The position numbers and the translations under genes were made by a program. A DNA stretch of 50,055 nt, from positions 1 through 50,055 of the forward strand of contig DAOVJY010000008.1 of the NCBI GenBank assembly GCA_030632085.1, read 5' to 3'. A model generated the notes under the pieces. It saw nothing but the letters and a program-made list of their open reading frames with translations, did no database searches and was not told the origin of the DNA. Below are positions 32,767-39,527 of the stretch, one piece after another (the stretch's first letter is position 1; the number at the start of each line of letters is the position of its first letter). This DNA is from Candidatus Omnitrophota bacterium. Lineage in GTDB: Bacteria > Omnitrophota > Gorgyraeia > JAGLLT01.

Positions 32767-34094
32767 AAAACTTCCTCTAAGGCTTTAACTAACTTTTCTA
32801 TTTCACCTTTAGTTCTTTTTTCGGTAATTGATATTAATAAATAGTTATCCATATCTCTATAAAATCTGCCTAAGGGAAAACCGCAGGCAAAACCTTTTTT
32901 ATACATAATGCTAACAACCTCATCCGCGTTTTTAGATAGATGAACCGTAAATTCATTAAAAGTAGGTGAGCTTCTTTTTACCTCAACGCCTTTAACTTTA
33001 TCCAAAAGAGCTTTAGCATATTCCGCTTTATTATAATTAAGCTTGGCTAAATTTATCAACCCCTTCTTGCCTAAAAGACAAAGATGAACTAACGCTCTTA
33101 AAGCGCAAAGAGATTCATTGGAGCAAATATTAGAAGTAGCTTTTTCTCTTCTTATATGCTGTTCTCTGGCCTGCAAAGTAAGGACAAATCCTCTCTTGTT
33201 GTCTTCGTCGGTTGTCGCTCCCACAATGCGGCCCGGCAGTTTTCTGACTAATTTTTTACGAGTAGCTAAAAACCCCAAATAAGGCCCGCCGAATGAAAGC
33301 GGAATACCCAAACTCTGGCCTTCACCGGTTACTATATCGGCATCCATTTCACCCGGTGTCTTTAAAATACCCAGAGAAACCGGATAGACCGACATAATCA
33401 CTAAAGCTCCCAAGCTGTGAGCTTTTTCAACAATATCCGAATAATCATCTACAGCCCCGAAGAAATTAGGGTTTTGAATGATAACCGCGGCTGTTTTATC
33501 ATCTAAATATTTAAAGATTTCTTCTCGGCAGCTCCGGCCATGAACAACTTTGGTTTCTACAAACTCAATATTTAAATTAGAGGTATAAGTGTACATCATA
33601 GTACGGTAAATCATGTTAAGGCCGCTATCTATGATAATCTTATTTTTGCCGGTAACTCTTATAGCCATCATAACCGCTTCAAAAAGGGCTGTACCACCGT
33701 CATACATAGAAGCGTTAGCCGCCTCCATGCCGGTCAACCGGCAAATTACCGTCTGATATTCATAAATAGCCTGCAACCAACCCTGGGAACACTCGGGCTG
33801 ATAAGGTGTATAAGCGGTATAAAACTCCGGCCTGGAAACCAAGGCATCAACCGCGGCCGGAATAAAGTGATCATAAAAACCGGCCCCGATAAAATTAATA
33901 AGCTCTGCTTGATTTTTAGCTGCCAGATTTTTTATACGGCCTAAAACCTCAAACTCCGAAAGGCCTTCAGGTAGGTCAAAAGACTTAGCTCTTAATTCAG
34001 GTTTTATATCCCTAAAGAGTTCTTCTTTGGACTTAAGGCCGATAACCTTAAGCATTTCCTGTTCTTGTCTTTTTGTGTGAGGAACGTAGCTCAT
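32757..34094 (-). CDS. gcvPA: Glycine dehydrogenase (decarboxylating) subunit 1
   Basis: 445 aa partner subunit, PLP-fold without the PLP lysine. It starts with SYVPHTKRQEQEMLKVIGLK; FIGAGFYDHFIPAAVD, FYTAYTPYQPECSQGWLQAI and ATSNICSNESLCAL are typical. It lies 42 bases after gcvH. The ribosome site is weak. Confidence 0.96.
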   Translation of the reverse strand: MSYVPHTKRQEQEMLKVIGLKSKEELFRDIKPELRAKSFDLPEGLSEFEVLGRIKNLAAKNQAELINFIGAGFYDHFIPAAVDALVSRPEFYTAYTPYQPECSQGWLQAIYEYQTVICRLTGMEAANASMYDGGTALFEAVMMAIRVTGKNKIIIDSGLNMIYRTMMYTYTSNLNIEFVETKVVHGRSCREEIFKYLDDKTAAVIIQNPNFFGAVDDYSDIVEKAHSLGALVIMSVYPVSLGILKTPGEMDADIVTGEGQSLGIPLSFGGPYLGFLATRKKLVRKLPGRIVGATTDEDNKRGFVLTLQAREQHIRREKATSNICSNESLCALRALVHLCLLGKKGLINLAKLNYNKAEYAKALLDKVKGVEVKRSSPTFNEFTVHLSKNADEVVSIMYKKGFACGFPLGRFYRDMDNYLLISITEKRTKGEIEKLVKALEEVLCD

Positions 34095-34136
34095 ATTATT
34101 CTGTTTTTTTGTTTTAGGTTATAAAAACTTTTATGA

Positions 34137-34523
34137 TTACTCAAGAGTCTTCAAATATTCCTCATAGCGAGTAGCATCCATCAGGTTTTCTTTCTCTGAA
34201 GGCTTATCCAGCTCAACTACCGCTATCCAGCCCTCATTATATGTTGATGTATTGATGAGTTCGGGAGTTTCATTAAGCGCCTCATTAACCTTAATGACTT
34301 TACCTGATAAAGGGGCGTAAATATCAGAAGCGGCCTTAACCGACTCTATCGTCGATAAAGTTTCCTGCTGTTTTATCTCCTTACCAATACCGGGCAACTC
34401 CACAAAGGTAATGTCTCCTAATGCATGTTGAGCATAATCGCTGATTCCGATAGTTGCCTGATTACCATCTATTTTAATCCAATCATGGTCTTTTGTGTAA
34501 AACAATCCCTTTTCTATATTCAT
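34137..34523 (-). CDS. gcvH: Glycine cleavage H protein
   Basis: 128 aa lipoyl carrier. Lipoyl lysine K63 in STIESVKAASDIYAPLSG. KDHDWIK at the start is typical. It shuttles the aminomethyl group between the P and T proteins and is the likely substrate of the LipM-like enzyme and LipA encoded downstream. Confidence 0.96.
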   Translation of the reverse strand: MNIEKGLFYTKDHDWIKIDGNQATIGISDYAQHALGDITFVELPGIGKEIKQQETLSTIESVKAASDIYAPLSGKVIKVNEALNETPELINTSTYNEGWIAVVELDKPSEKENLMDATRYEEYLKTLE

Positions 34524-34541
34524 TATCCGCCCCCGTTATTT

Positions 34542-34573
34542 TTTCGTATTGTTAAAAATATCTAACTTTAAAT
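34542..34573 (-). promoter_or_regulatory. Element upstream of gcvH shared with metE
   Basis: TTTCGTATTGTTAAAAATAT then CTAACTTTAAAT (plus-strand reading), the partner of 29431-29463. The next bases upstream are the GGTTATT-type repeat. Confidence 0.55.
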
Positions 34574-34727
34574 AATCAAGATACAAGATACAAGATACAA
34601 TAACCAAATAATAACCAATAACCAAATTCGAATAACCAAACCAAGACAAGCGCAAATGTTTGATTATTGGATATTGACCCTTCAATTTACTCAGGGTCAA
34701 TCCTGAGCGGTATCGAAGGATTGAAAT
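34570..34727. repeat. GGTTATT-type repeat and REP-like hairpins between gcvT and gcvH
   Basis: 34570-34650 holds three AGATACA units then AATAACCAAAT-type repeats, inverted relative to 29528-29603. Beside it lie ATTGACCC...GGGTCAAT (34674-34703) and TCAATCC-N14-GGATTGA (34698-34725, with CCTGAGCGGTATCGAAGG), a REP-like hairpin. No gene is visible in 34524-34751. Confidence 0.65.
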
Positions 34728-34751
34728 TTGAATATTGTTTGCCTATGCCCT

Positions 34752-35855
34752 CTACTTTCTCGTTATAGGATGTCTCAAACTACCGTTCTTATAAAACGGT
34801 CTTTTTATAATTTCGGCTTCAAGTTGCGCTTTAGAATCAGTTAAAGTAATCATTGTACCCGCTTCTTTATATTCGGATGAAACAAAACCCATGCCAATGC
34901 CATAACCAAGGCTTGGAGAAAAAGACCCGCTGGTAACCAAACCTATTTCGTTATTATTTTTTAATATCTTATAGCCGTTTCTGGGTGCCCTGCGGCTGTT
35001 AACCTTAAAACAAACTAAGCGTTTTTTTAATCCTTCCCGCTGCTTTTTTAAAAGTATGTCTTTCGCGATAAAATCCTTCTCAAGGTCAACAAATATTTTC
35101 AAACCCGCTTCAAGCGGACTGGTTTCATCGTTCAATTCATGGCCGTATAAAGGATATGACATTTCCAGCCTTAAAGTATCTCTGGCGCCTAAGCCGGCAG
35201 GTTTTACCCTTTCATCCTTAAGCAATTTACTCCATAATTCCACCGCCTTATCAGCTTCTACATATATTTCAAAACCCAGCTCTCCCGTATAACCGGTGCG
35301 GCTTATAATATTCTCCTGCCCTAAAAAATTATAACTGGAAAAAGTATAATAATCTAACGGACTAACATCTACAGATAAAACATCTTTTATAATCTCTCCG
35401 GACAAAGGCCCCTGAAGGTCTATCTTAGCGATTTCACCGGAAACATTCTTTAAAATAACGTCTTGAGGTAAGTGCTCTTTTAGGTTCGCGAAGTCTTTAT
35501 CTGTCGTAGCCGCGTTAACCACCATCATAAACTTATCAGCTTCTATTTTATAAACTATAAGGTCATCAATTACTCCGCCGGCTTCATTTAACATAAAGCC
35601 GTATTTACAACTTTCTAAAGGCATCTTTTTGACATTCATGGTGACTATTTTATTTAGAGCCTCAGCTGTTTTGGGGCCGCTTATTATAAACTCACCCATA
35701 TGACAAATATCGAAAACACAGGCGGAATTTCTGGTCCAGTTATGCTCCTGAATAATTCCACTGTACGAAATTGGCATATCCCAACCGCCAAAGGGGCCGA
35801 ATTTAGCATTTAATTTTCTGTGTTCCTCAAAAAGAGGTGTCTTCTTTGTATCCAT
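34752..35855 (-). CDS. gcvT: Glycine cleavage T protein (aminomethyltransferase)
   Basis: 367 aa folate enzyme that releases ammonia and forms methylene-tetrahydrofolate. GGWDMPISY, VCHMGE-like (VFDICHMGEF), GGVIDDLIVYK, SRTGYTGELGFEIY and GLGARDTLRLEM are family motifs. It is first in the gcv set and 228 bases from gcvH because of the repeat block. No good ribosome site is seen. Confidence 0.96.
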   Translation of the reverse strand: MDTKKTPLFEEHRKLNAKFGPFGGWDMPISYSGIIQEHNWTRNSACVFDICHMGEFIISGPKTAEALNKIVTMNVKKMPLESCKYGFMLNEAGGVIDDLIVYKIEADKFMMVVNAATTDKDFANLKEHLPQDVILKNVSGEIAKIDLQGPLSGEIIKDVLSVDVSPLDYYTFSSYNFLGQENIISRTGYTGELGFEIYVEADKAVELWSKLLKDERVKPAGLGARDTLRLEMSYPLYGHELNDETSPLEAGLKIFVDLEKDFIAKDILLKKQREGLKKRLVCFKVNSRRAPRNGYKILKNNNEIGLVTSGSFSPSLGYGIGMGFVSSEYKEAGTMITLTDSKAQLEAEIIKRPFYKNGSLRHPITRK

Positions 35856-35935
35856 TTTTATTTTTCTAAGTTAATTTAATTAAGATTATTTTAAAAGTCT
35901 TTATATGCTTTAAGGGCAGTTTGTAAATAATCTTT

Positions 35936-35964
35936 AATATAACAACAATAAGCCTGAATTGCAA
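35936..35964 (-). promoter_or_regulatory. gcvT promoter
   Basis: -35 TTGCAA (35964-35959), a 17-base spacer, -10 TATATT (35941-35936). The leader of about 75 bases can close into a long stem AAGATTATTT / AAATAATCTT (about 35934 and 35880). It is not a recognisable glycine riboswitch. Confidence 0.6.
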
Positions 35965-35965
35965 G

Positions 35966-36002
35966 CCAAAAAGCCCCATCTTAATCAAAAGACAGGGCTT
36001 TT
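35966..36002 (-). terminator. Terminator after the SPFH gene
   Basis: AGCCC..TCTT-TTGATT-AAGA..GGGCT with a T5 tail. It has matching A/T runs on both sides, so it may work in both directions. A second inverted repeat, GGTCTGCTGAG / CAGCAGGCC, lies at about 36026-36050. Confidence 0.65.
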
Positions 36003-36102
36003 CTAAAAAAAACCAACCTATTTAAGGCCTGCTGAAAAACTCAGCAGACCTTGATTACACAGATTAAAAAAGTGATTACATAGATTCAACTTAGTCGATA
36101 AA

Positions 36103-36174
36103 ATCGCAGTAATCTTTCATAAATCTCTGCAATCAGGTTCTTCCCTTCTTTGCGTCAAATTTGAAGAAGAACCA
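36103..36174. repeat. Dispersed 72-bp repeat, copy 2
   Basis: Partner of 8540-8611, placed just after the SPFH stop codon. Next to it are AATCTGTGTAATCA-like units (about 36052-36092), twice in a row. Confidence 0.8.
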
Positions 36175-36178
36175 TTTA

Positions 36179-37066
36179 TTATGCTTTAGGGGGCTCTTTT
36201 TTACTTTTATCCTTTAAAATCTCGCCTATTCCGGCAATACTCGAAAGAATACCCGAAGCTTCATAAGGCAAAAATACCTTTGTGGCTTTACCGTCGGCCA
36301 TCTTTTCAAGTGTTTCGAGATATTTTATAGCAATAAGGTCATTGGTGGGGCCACCCTTATGTATGGCGCCATAGACATTTTGAATGGCTTCAGCTTCACC
36401 TTGAGCTATAGCTATTTTCTGATATTTATTCGCGTCAGCCACCTTTTTGATAGCTTCCGCCTTACCTTCAGCCGTTAAAATCGCTGATCTTTTACTACCT
36501 TCAGCCTCTAAAATCATGGCGCGCCTATCCCTTTCAGCCTTCATCTGCCTGTGCATAGCCTCGGTAACATCAACCGGGGGTTCAATTCTCTGCAACTCAA
36601 CTCTGGTAACTTTTACGCCCCATTTATCGGTGGCATCATCAAGAATTTCTCTAAGTTTGGTATTGATAAGTTCCCTTGAAGTAAGTGACTCATCTAAAGC
36701 CAGATCACCAATTAAGTTTCTTAAATTAGTTTGGGCCAGTTTAGTAGCCGCGATATAAAAATTAGCTACGTTATAAGTTACTTTAATCGGGTCGGTTACT
36801 TCGTAATAGACAACGGCATCCACTTCAACCGCTACGTTATCCTTGGTAATTACAGCCTGAGGCGGAATATCAACTACCTGCTCTCTCATGTCAACCTTCA
36901 TCAAGTTCTCAACCACCGGCATAATCAAAGTAAGCCCGCTGCCGGCTGTCCTCTGATATCTACCCAATCTTTCAATCAAGGCTTTTTCCCAGGGCCTGAT
37001 GATCTTGATAGCCGTAGTGCCCATTACAAAAAGAAATACCGCGAATATTACAATTATAGCTCCCAT
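36179..37066 (-). CDS. SPFH/stomatin-like membrane protein
   Basis: 295 aa. One N-terminal membrane helix (about 2-22), then the SPFH/band-7 domain (RPWEKALIERLGRYQRTAG, VDMREQVVDIPPQAVITKDN, GVKVTRVELQRIEPP) and an Ala/Glu-rich coiled coil (EAEGSKRSAILTAEGKAEA). It probably forms ring scaffolds in the inner membrane. Its NfeD partner is encoded 11 bases upstream. Confidence 0.93.
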   Translation of the reverse strand: MGAIIVIFAVFLFVMGTTAIKIIRPWEKALIERLGRYQRTAGSGLTLIMPVVENLMKVDMREQVVDIPPQAVITKDNVAVEVDAVVYYEVTDPIKVTYNVANFYIAATKLAQTNLRNLIGDLALDESLTSRELINTKLREILDDATDKWGVKVTRVELQRIEPPVDVTEAMHRQMKAERDRRAMILEAEGSKRSAILTAEGKAEAIKKVADANKYQKIAIAQGEAEAIQNVYGAIHKGGPTNDLIAIKYLETLEKMADGKATKVFLPYEASGILSSIAGIGEILKDKSKKEPPKA

Positions 37067-37077
37067 ATTAAATCCTC

Positions 37078-37515
37078 CTATTCAACTTTTTTAACCACCA
37101 CGCGAGTTCCTTCAAGCTTCATAACCTGAATTTTGGAATCTTTGGTGATTACGTTTCCCCCTAAACTCTCCGCCCGCCACTGTTCTTCGTCAATCCTGAC
37201 ACGCCCGGTATTCTTATCATTATCAATTTCTTCTAATGCAACTCCCACCTTGCCGATAAGCCTATCAGCTCCAATACCGGGAGGCTGTTTTTTAGTGTAG
37301 CGTTCCGCCAGCCGCCTTGTACCGGCTAAAAGTATTGCTGAGATAATTACAAAAGCCACTCCCTGCCAGACAACACTCAGTTCAAAAAAAGCAATAATAC
37401 CGGCTATAATAGCCGCTATACCGAACCAGATAAGAAAAAAGCCGGCAGTAAATATTTCACCGATAATGAATATAACTCCGATTATAACCCATATCCACCA
37501 TAATTCAAATTCCAT
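37078..37515 (-). CDS. NfeD-like protein (short form)
   Basis: 145 aa. Two to three membrane helices (about 5-62) and a C-terminal OB-fold (LIGKVGVALEEID...GRVRIDEEQWRAES). The short NfeD lacks the protease domain. The NfeD-SPFH pair is a known conserved unit in membrane quality control. Confidence 0.92.
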   Translation of the reverse strand: MEFELWWIWVIIGVIFIIGEIFTAGFFLIWFGIAAIIAGIIAFFELSVVWQGVAFVIISAILLAGTRRLAERYTKKQPPGIGADRLIGKVGVALEEIDNDKNTGRVRIDEEQWRAESLGGNVITKDSKIQVMKLEGTRVVVKKVE

Positions 37516-37613
37516 TAGTTTTTACCTCTCGCTTTCTGCTTCTTGGGCTTTATGAAACTTTTGCCCAAAATTGTCAACACAATAACAATCAGGATAACAA
37601 AAATAACTAACCT
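37515..37613 (-). CDS. Possible tiny membrane peptide before NfeD
   Basis: An open stretch of about 32 codons in the 112-base gap, reading RLVIFVILIVIVLTILGKSF with a basic tail KPKKQKARGKN. It would be a single membrane helix plus positive tail. Its stop overlaps the NfeD start (TAATG), which suggests coupling. There is no ATG, GTG or TTG near the AAAGGAG/AGAGG sites; only ATT or TTA codons fit. It may be a decayed gene or use a rare start. Confidence 0.3.
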   Translation of the reverse strand, partial: RLVIFVILIVIVLTILGKSFIKPKKQKARGKN

Positions 37614-37627
37614 CTATAAATCTCCTT

Positions 37628-38092
37628 TTATTCACCGGCATTAACTTCGGTAATTATGCCTTCTTGAGTAATGGTGATTATGTGATACACCCCATTACCG
37701 TCTCTGTCGCCTTTAGCGATAGCTTTAAAAGTGTCTCTACCGGCACCGGTTATCATATACTGATAATAAACCGTTCCCCTTAATTCAAAACCTAGTTTTT
37801 TCCAGGAATCATAATGACGTCCTGTCTCCCAGGCTAGAGGTTTCTTGCCGGGAACTCTCTTGGGGTTAAACGGACAGTTAATATACCGGCCATGATTACT
37901 ATGATAGGCCATCTCACATAATAAAATTTGGCGCAGATTAGATTTGACGTTAGTATAAATAGCGGTTCCATAAGCTCCACTTAATCCGCCGACATATTTA
38001 TCTATTAAAGAATCACCCTTAGCCGGAAAAACAAAAACACAACTGGCTAATATAAAAAATATTAAGCCGACTATTATTTTATTCATATTCAT
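37628..38092 (-). CDS. Secreted pilin-like protein, paralogue 2
   Basis: About 154 aa from MNMNKIIVGL; the open frame extends to 38161 but the inner ATG fits the end of the upstream gene better. Signal peptide, then a domain resembling type IV pilin-like proteins: ILLCEMAYHSNHGRYINCPF, LGFELRGTVYYQYMI, FKAIAKGDRDGNGVYHIITI. It is similar throughout to the C-terminal half of the next upstream gene product, which suggests duplication. It overlaps that gene by 14 bases. Confidence 0.7.
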   Translation of the reverse strand: MNMNKIIVGLIFFILASCVFVFPAKGDSLIDKYVGGLSGAYGTAIYTNVKSNLRQILLCEMAYHSNHGRYINCPFNPKRVPGKKPLAWETGRHYDSWKKLGFELRGTVYYQYMITGAGRDTFKAIAKGDRDGNGVYHIITITQEGIITEVNAGE

Positions 38093-38690
38093 TCTCAACT
38101 GTAATATTGCCTTCCTGGGTAATGGTGTATTTAGAGTAAACTTTATCATGGTCAAGGTCACCTACAGCAACAGCGGTAAAACTATTTTTTGTCGCGTTAA
38201 TGACTTCATACTGATAATACATATTACCCACGGGAGTAAAGTTAATATCTTTCCAGCCGGCCATATTCATCTGCCATTGGCTACCGGCATCAGTTGATAT
38301 CTGAGACGGATTTTTAGGACAATTAATGTATGTTCCGTGCTGGTTTTTATAAGCTTCTTGTGAATTACATATATTTTGCAAGTTGCCTCTAGCCTGGGAG
38401 CTCATAGCTTCACATCGGCCCCGATTAAAGGCTTCCTTCATTTCAGGCAATGAGATTAAAATCGCGATAATGGCCAGAATGAACAAAAAAGCACGAATAG
38501 CCCCAATAATAATTCCAGCTACGGCCAGGCCTTGTCCGGTGAGTTTTCCGTTTGAGTTGGAAATCTTAATCAAAGCCATAATACCCATAACAAGGCCCGC
38601 GATTCCCAAGAAGGGAATAAAAAATAAAAGTGAAGCTACAATACTGGCTATAGCCAGGCCGCAGGTAACCGGGCCTTTATTTTCTCGCAT
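38079..38690 (-). CDS. DUF4190-pilin-like fusion, paralogue 1
   Basis: 203 aa. Residues about 5-80 form two membrane helices with the Gly-rich DUF4190-type pattern (GLAIASIVASLLFFIPFLGI, GQGLAVAGIIIGAIRAFLF). Residues about 90-203 are a pilin-like domain: AYKNQHGTYINCPKNP, MYYQYEVINATKNSFTAVAV, GDLDHDKVYSKYTITQEGNI. Instead of a cleavable prepilin signal it has a polytopic anchor. AAGGGGG precedes the ATG. It sits behind a long structured leader. Confidence 0.72.
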   Translation of the reverse strand: MRENKGPVTCGLAIASIVASLLFFIPFLGIAGLVMGIMALIKISNSNGKLTGQGLAVAGIIIGAIRAFLFILAIIAILISLPEMKEAFNRGRCEAMSSQARGNLQNICNSQEAYKNQHGTYINCPKNPSQISTDAGSQWQMNMAGWKDINFTPVGNMYYQYEVINATKNSFTAVAVGDLDHDKVYSKYTITQEGNITVENEYE

Positions 38691-38710
38691 ATCTTTTCCC
38701 CCTTAATGAA

Positions 38711-38750
38711 GGCATCAGTTATGGAGTAAGGCGAACATAACTGATAAGCC
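38711..38750 (-). promoter_or_regulatory. Hairpin just before the DUF4190-pilin gene
   Basis: ATCAGTTATG / CATAACTGAT, a perfect 10-bp stem with a 12-base loop, plus an outer GGC/GCC. It lies about 10 bases upstream of the ribosome site. Confidence 0.65.
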
Positions 38751-38757
38751 CGAATTA

Positions 38758-38815
38758 ATCCCGCAGTTTAAGCTAAAATTATCAACGAGAATTTTAGTTT
38801 GTTTAAACCAGGGAT
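38758..38815 (-). promoter_or_regulatory. Long nested hairpin in the same leader
   Basis: Nested pairs ATCCC/GGGAT, GTTTAA/TTAAAC and CTAAAATT/AATTTTAG (38773-38797), with loop CTCGTTGAT. Together with the next two entries this makes a strongly structured leader. No known riboswitch class recognised. Confidence 0.6.
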
Positions 38816-38835
38816 ATACTAAAAAGTTATTAACA

Positions 38836-38877
38836 AAAACCCTCGCTTAAAAAATTAAACGGGGGTTTATTTTTTTA
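38836..38877. terminator. Terminator-like hairpin in the pilin leader
   Basis: AAACCCTCG / CGGGGGTTT with T-rich tails on both strands (stronger on the plus strand). It lies downstream of the minus-strand promoter at 38939-38967, so it could be an attenuator, or it could end the large operon upstream. Confidence 0.55.
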
Positions 38878-38938
38878 CAATATTCTTTGAAGCTTTATTC
38901 AACCATAAATATATTAATTGTGTATACTTCATGTATTT

Positions 38939-38967
38939 ATGATAACAAAATCTAAAAAATACGTCAA
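38939..38967 (-). promoter_or_regulatory. Promoter of the DUF4190-pilin unit
   Basis: -35 TTGACG (38967-38962), a 17-base spacer, -10 TATCAT (38944-38939). It predicts a 5' leader of about 240 bases. The stretch 38970-39100 shows nothing else. Confidence 0.55.
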
Positions 38968-39105
38968 TTAGAATTTACTTGCTACCTGGAAATGGGAAGA
39001 GACATCGTACCCCCACTCCAGAAGGATTAAAAAGAATAAAAATAATACGTTTTGAGACTTTTTTAAAATTAAAAGAGCTTTTTAAGAATTTTAAACAGTC
39101 ATAAA

Positions 39106-39337
39106 TCAGTAAACCCGGGGTAGCTCAAGCTGTCCCCTTTTTTCTTTTTTTCTTTTTTTTCCATAAATTATGGCGGTTTTTTGAGCAAGGGGGATACCAG
39201 AGGAAAAATCCAGAGAAGGAATTATGTGAGGTTTGGAAAACACAGCAATTAAATATCTTGTTAGTATTTGAAAGATATTTTTAGTTAGATAATAAAAACC
39301 TGCTATTAAAATAATGGAAACAAAGATGTTTGAATTA
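39106..39337 (-). pseudogene. Relic resembling cyclic beta-glucan synthase (GT84)
   Basis: A short frame (88 codons to 39372) encodes two hydrophobic segments and then SKPHIIPSLDFSSGIPLAQK, close to the LPxLDFSxGIP motif that follows the membrane segments of cyclic beta-1,2-glucan synthases. The frame then runs into low-complexity Lys codons and a GGGGACAGCTTGAGCTACCCC-type hairpin and stops. Nothing of the remaining about 2,000 residues is present. A promoter-like TTGACT-N17-TATAGA lies at 39344-39372. It is probably a decayed fragment; the resemblance is by eye. Confidence 0.4.
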
Positions 39338-39527
39338 CGCCAATCTATAGTGTAACCATAACATAAAGTCAAAATTAGAGAAAGAACCCGCGCAATAAGA
39401 CGGGCAATTAGTCTAAAGTTTTTTTAAAATCTTTAAATTCGGCTCTATTCATTACATCTTTAATATATCTACTCTTAAACAATCGAAAAAGAAATAATTT
39501 AAATTTTATTTTTCTGCATGAACTTAA

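Noticed and set aside
34752-35964. Glycine riboswitch expected before gcvT
   Set aside because: The leader lacks the conserved glycine-aptamer segments; only one long AT-rich stem is visible.
39106-39372. Intact small membrane-protein gene
   Set aside because: The putative ATG lies within a promoter-like spacer, the tail is low-complexity plus a repeat hairpin, and the core resembles a fragment of a much larger enzyme.
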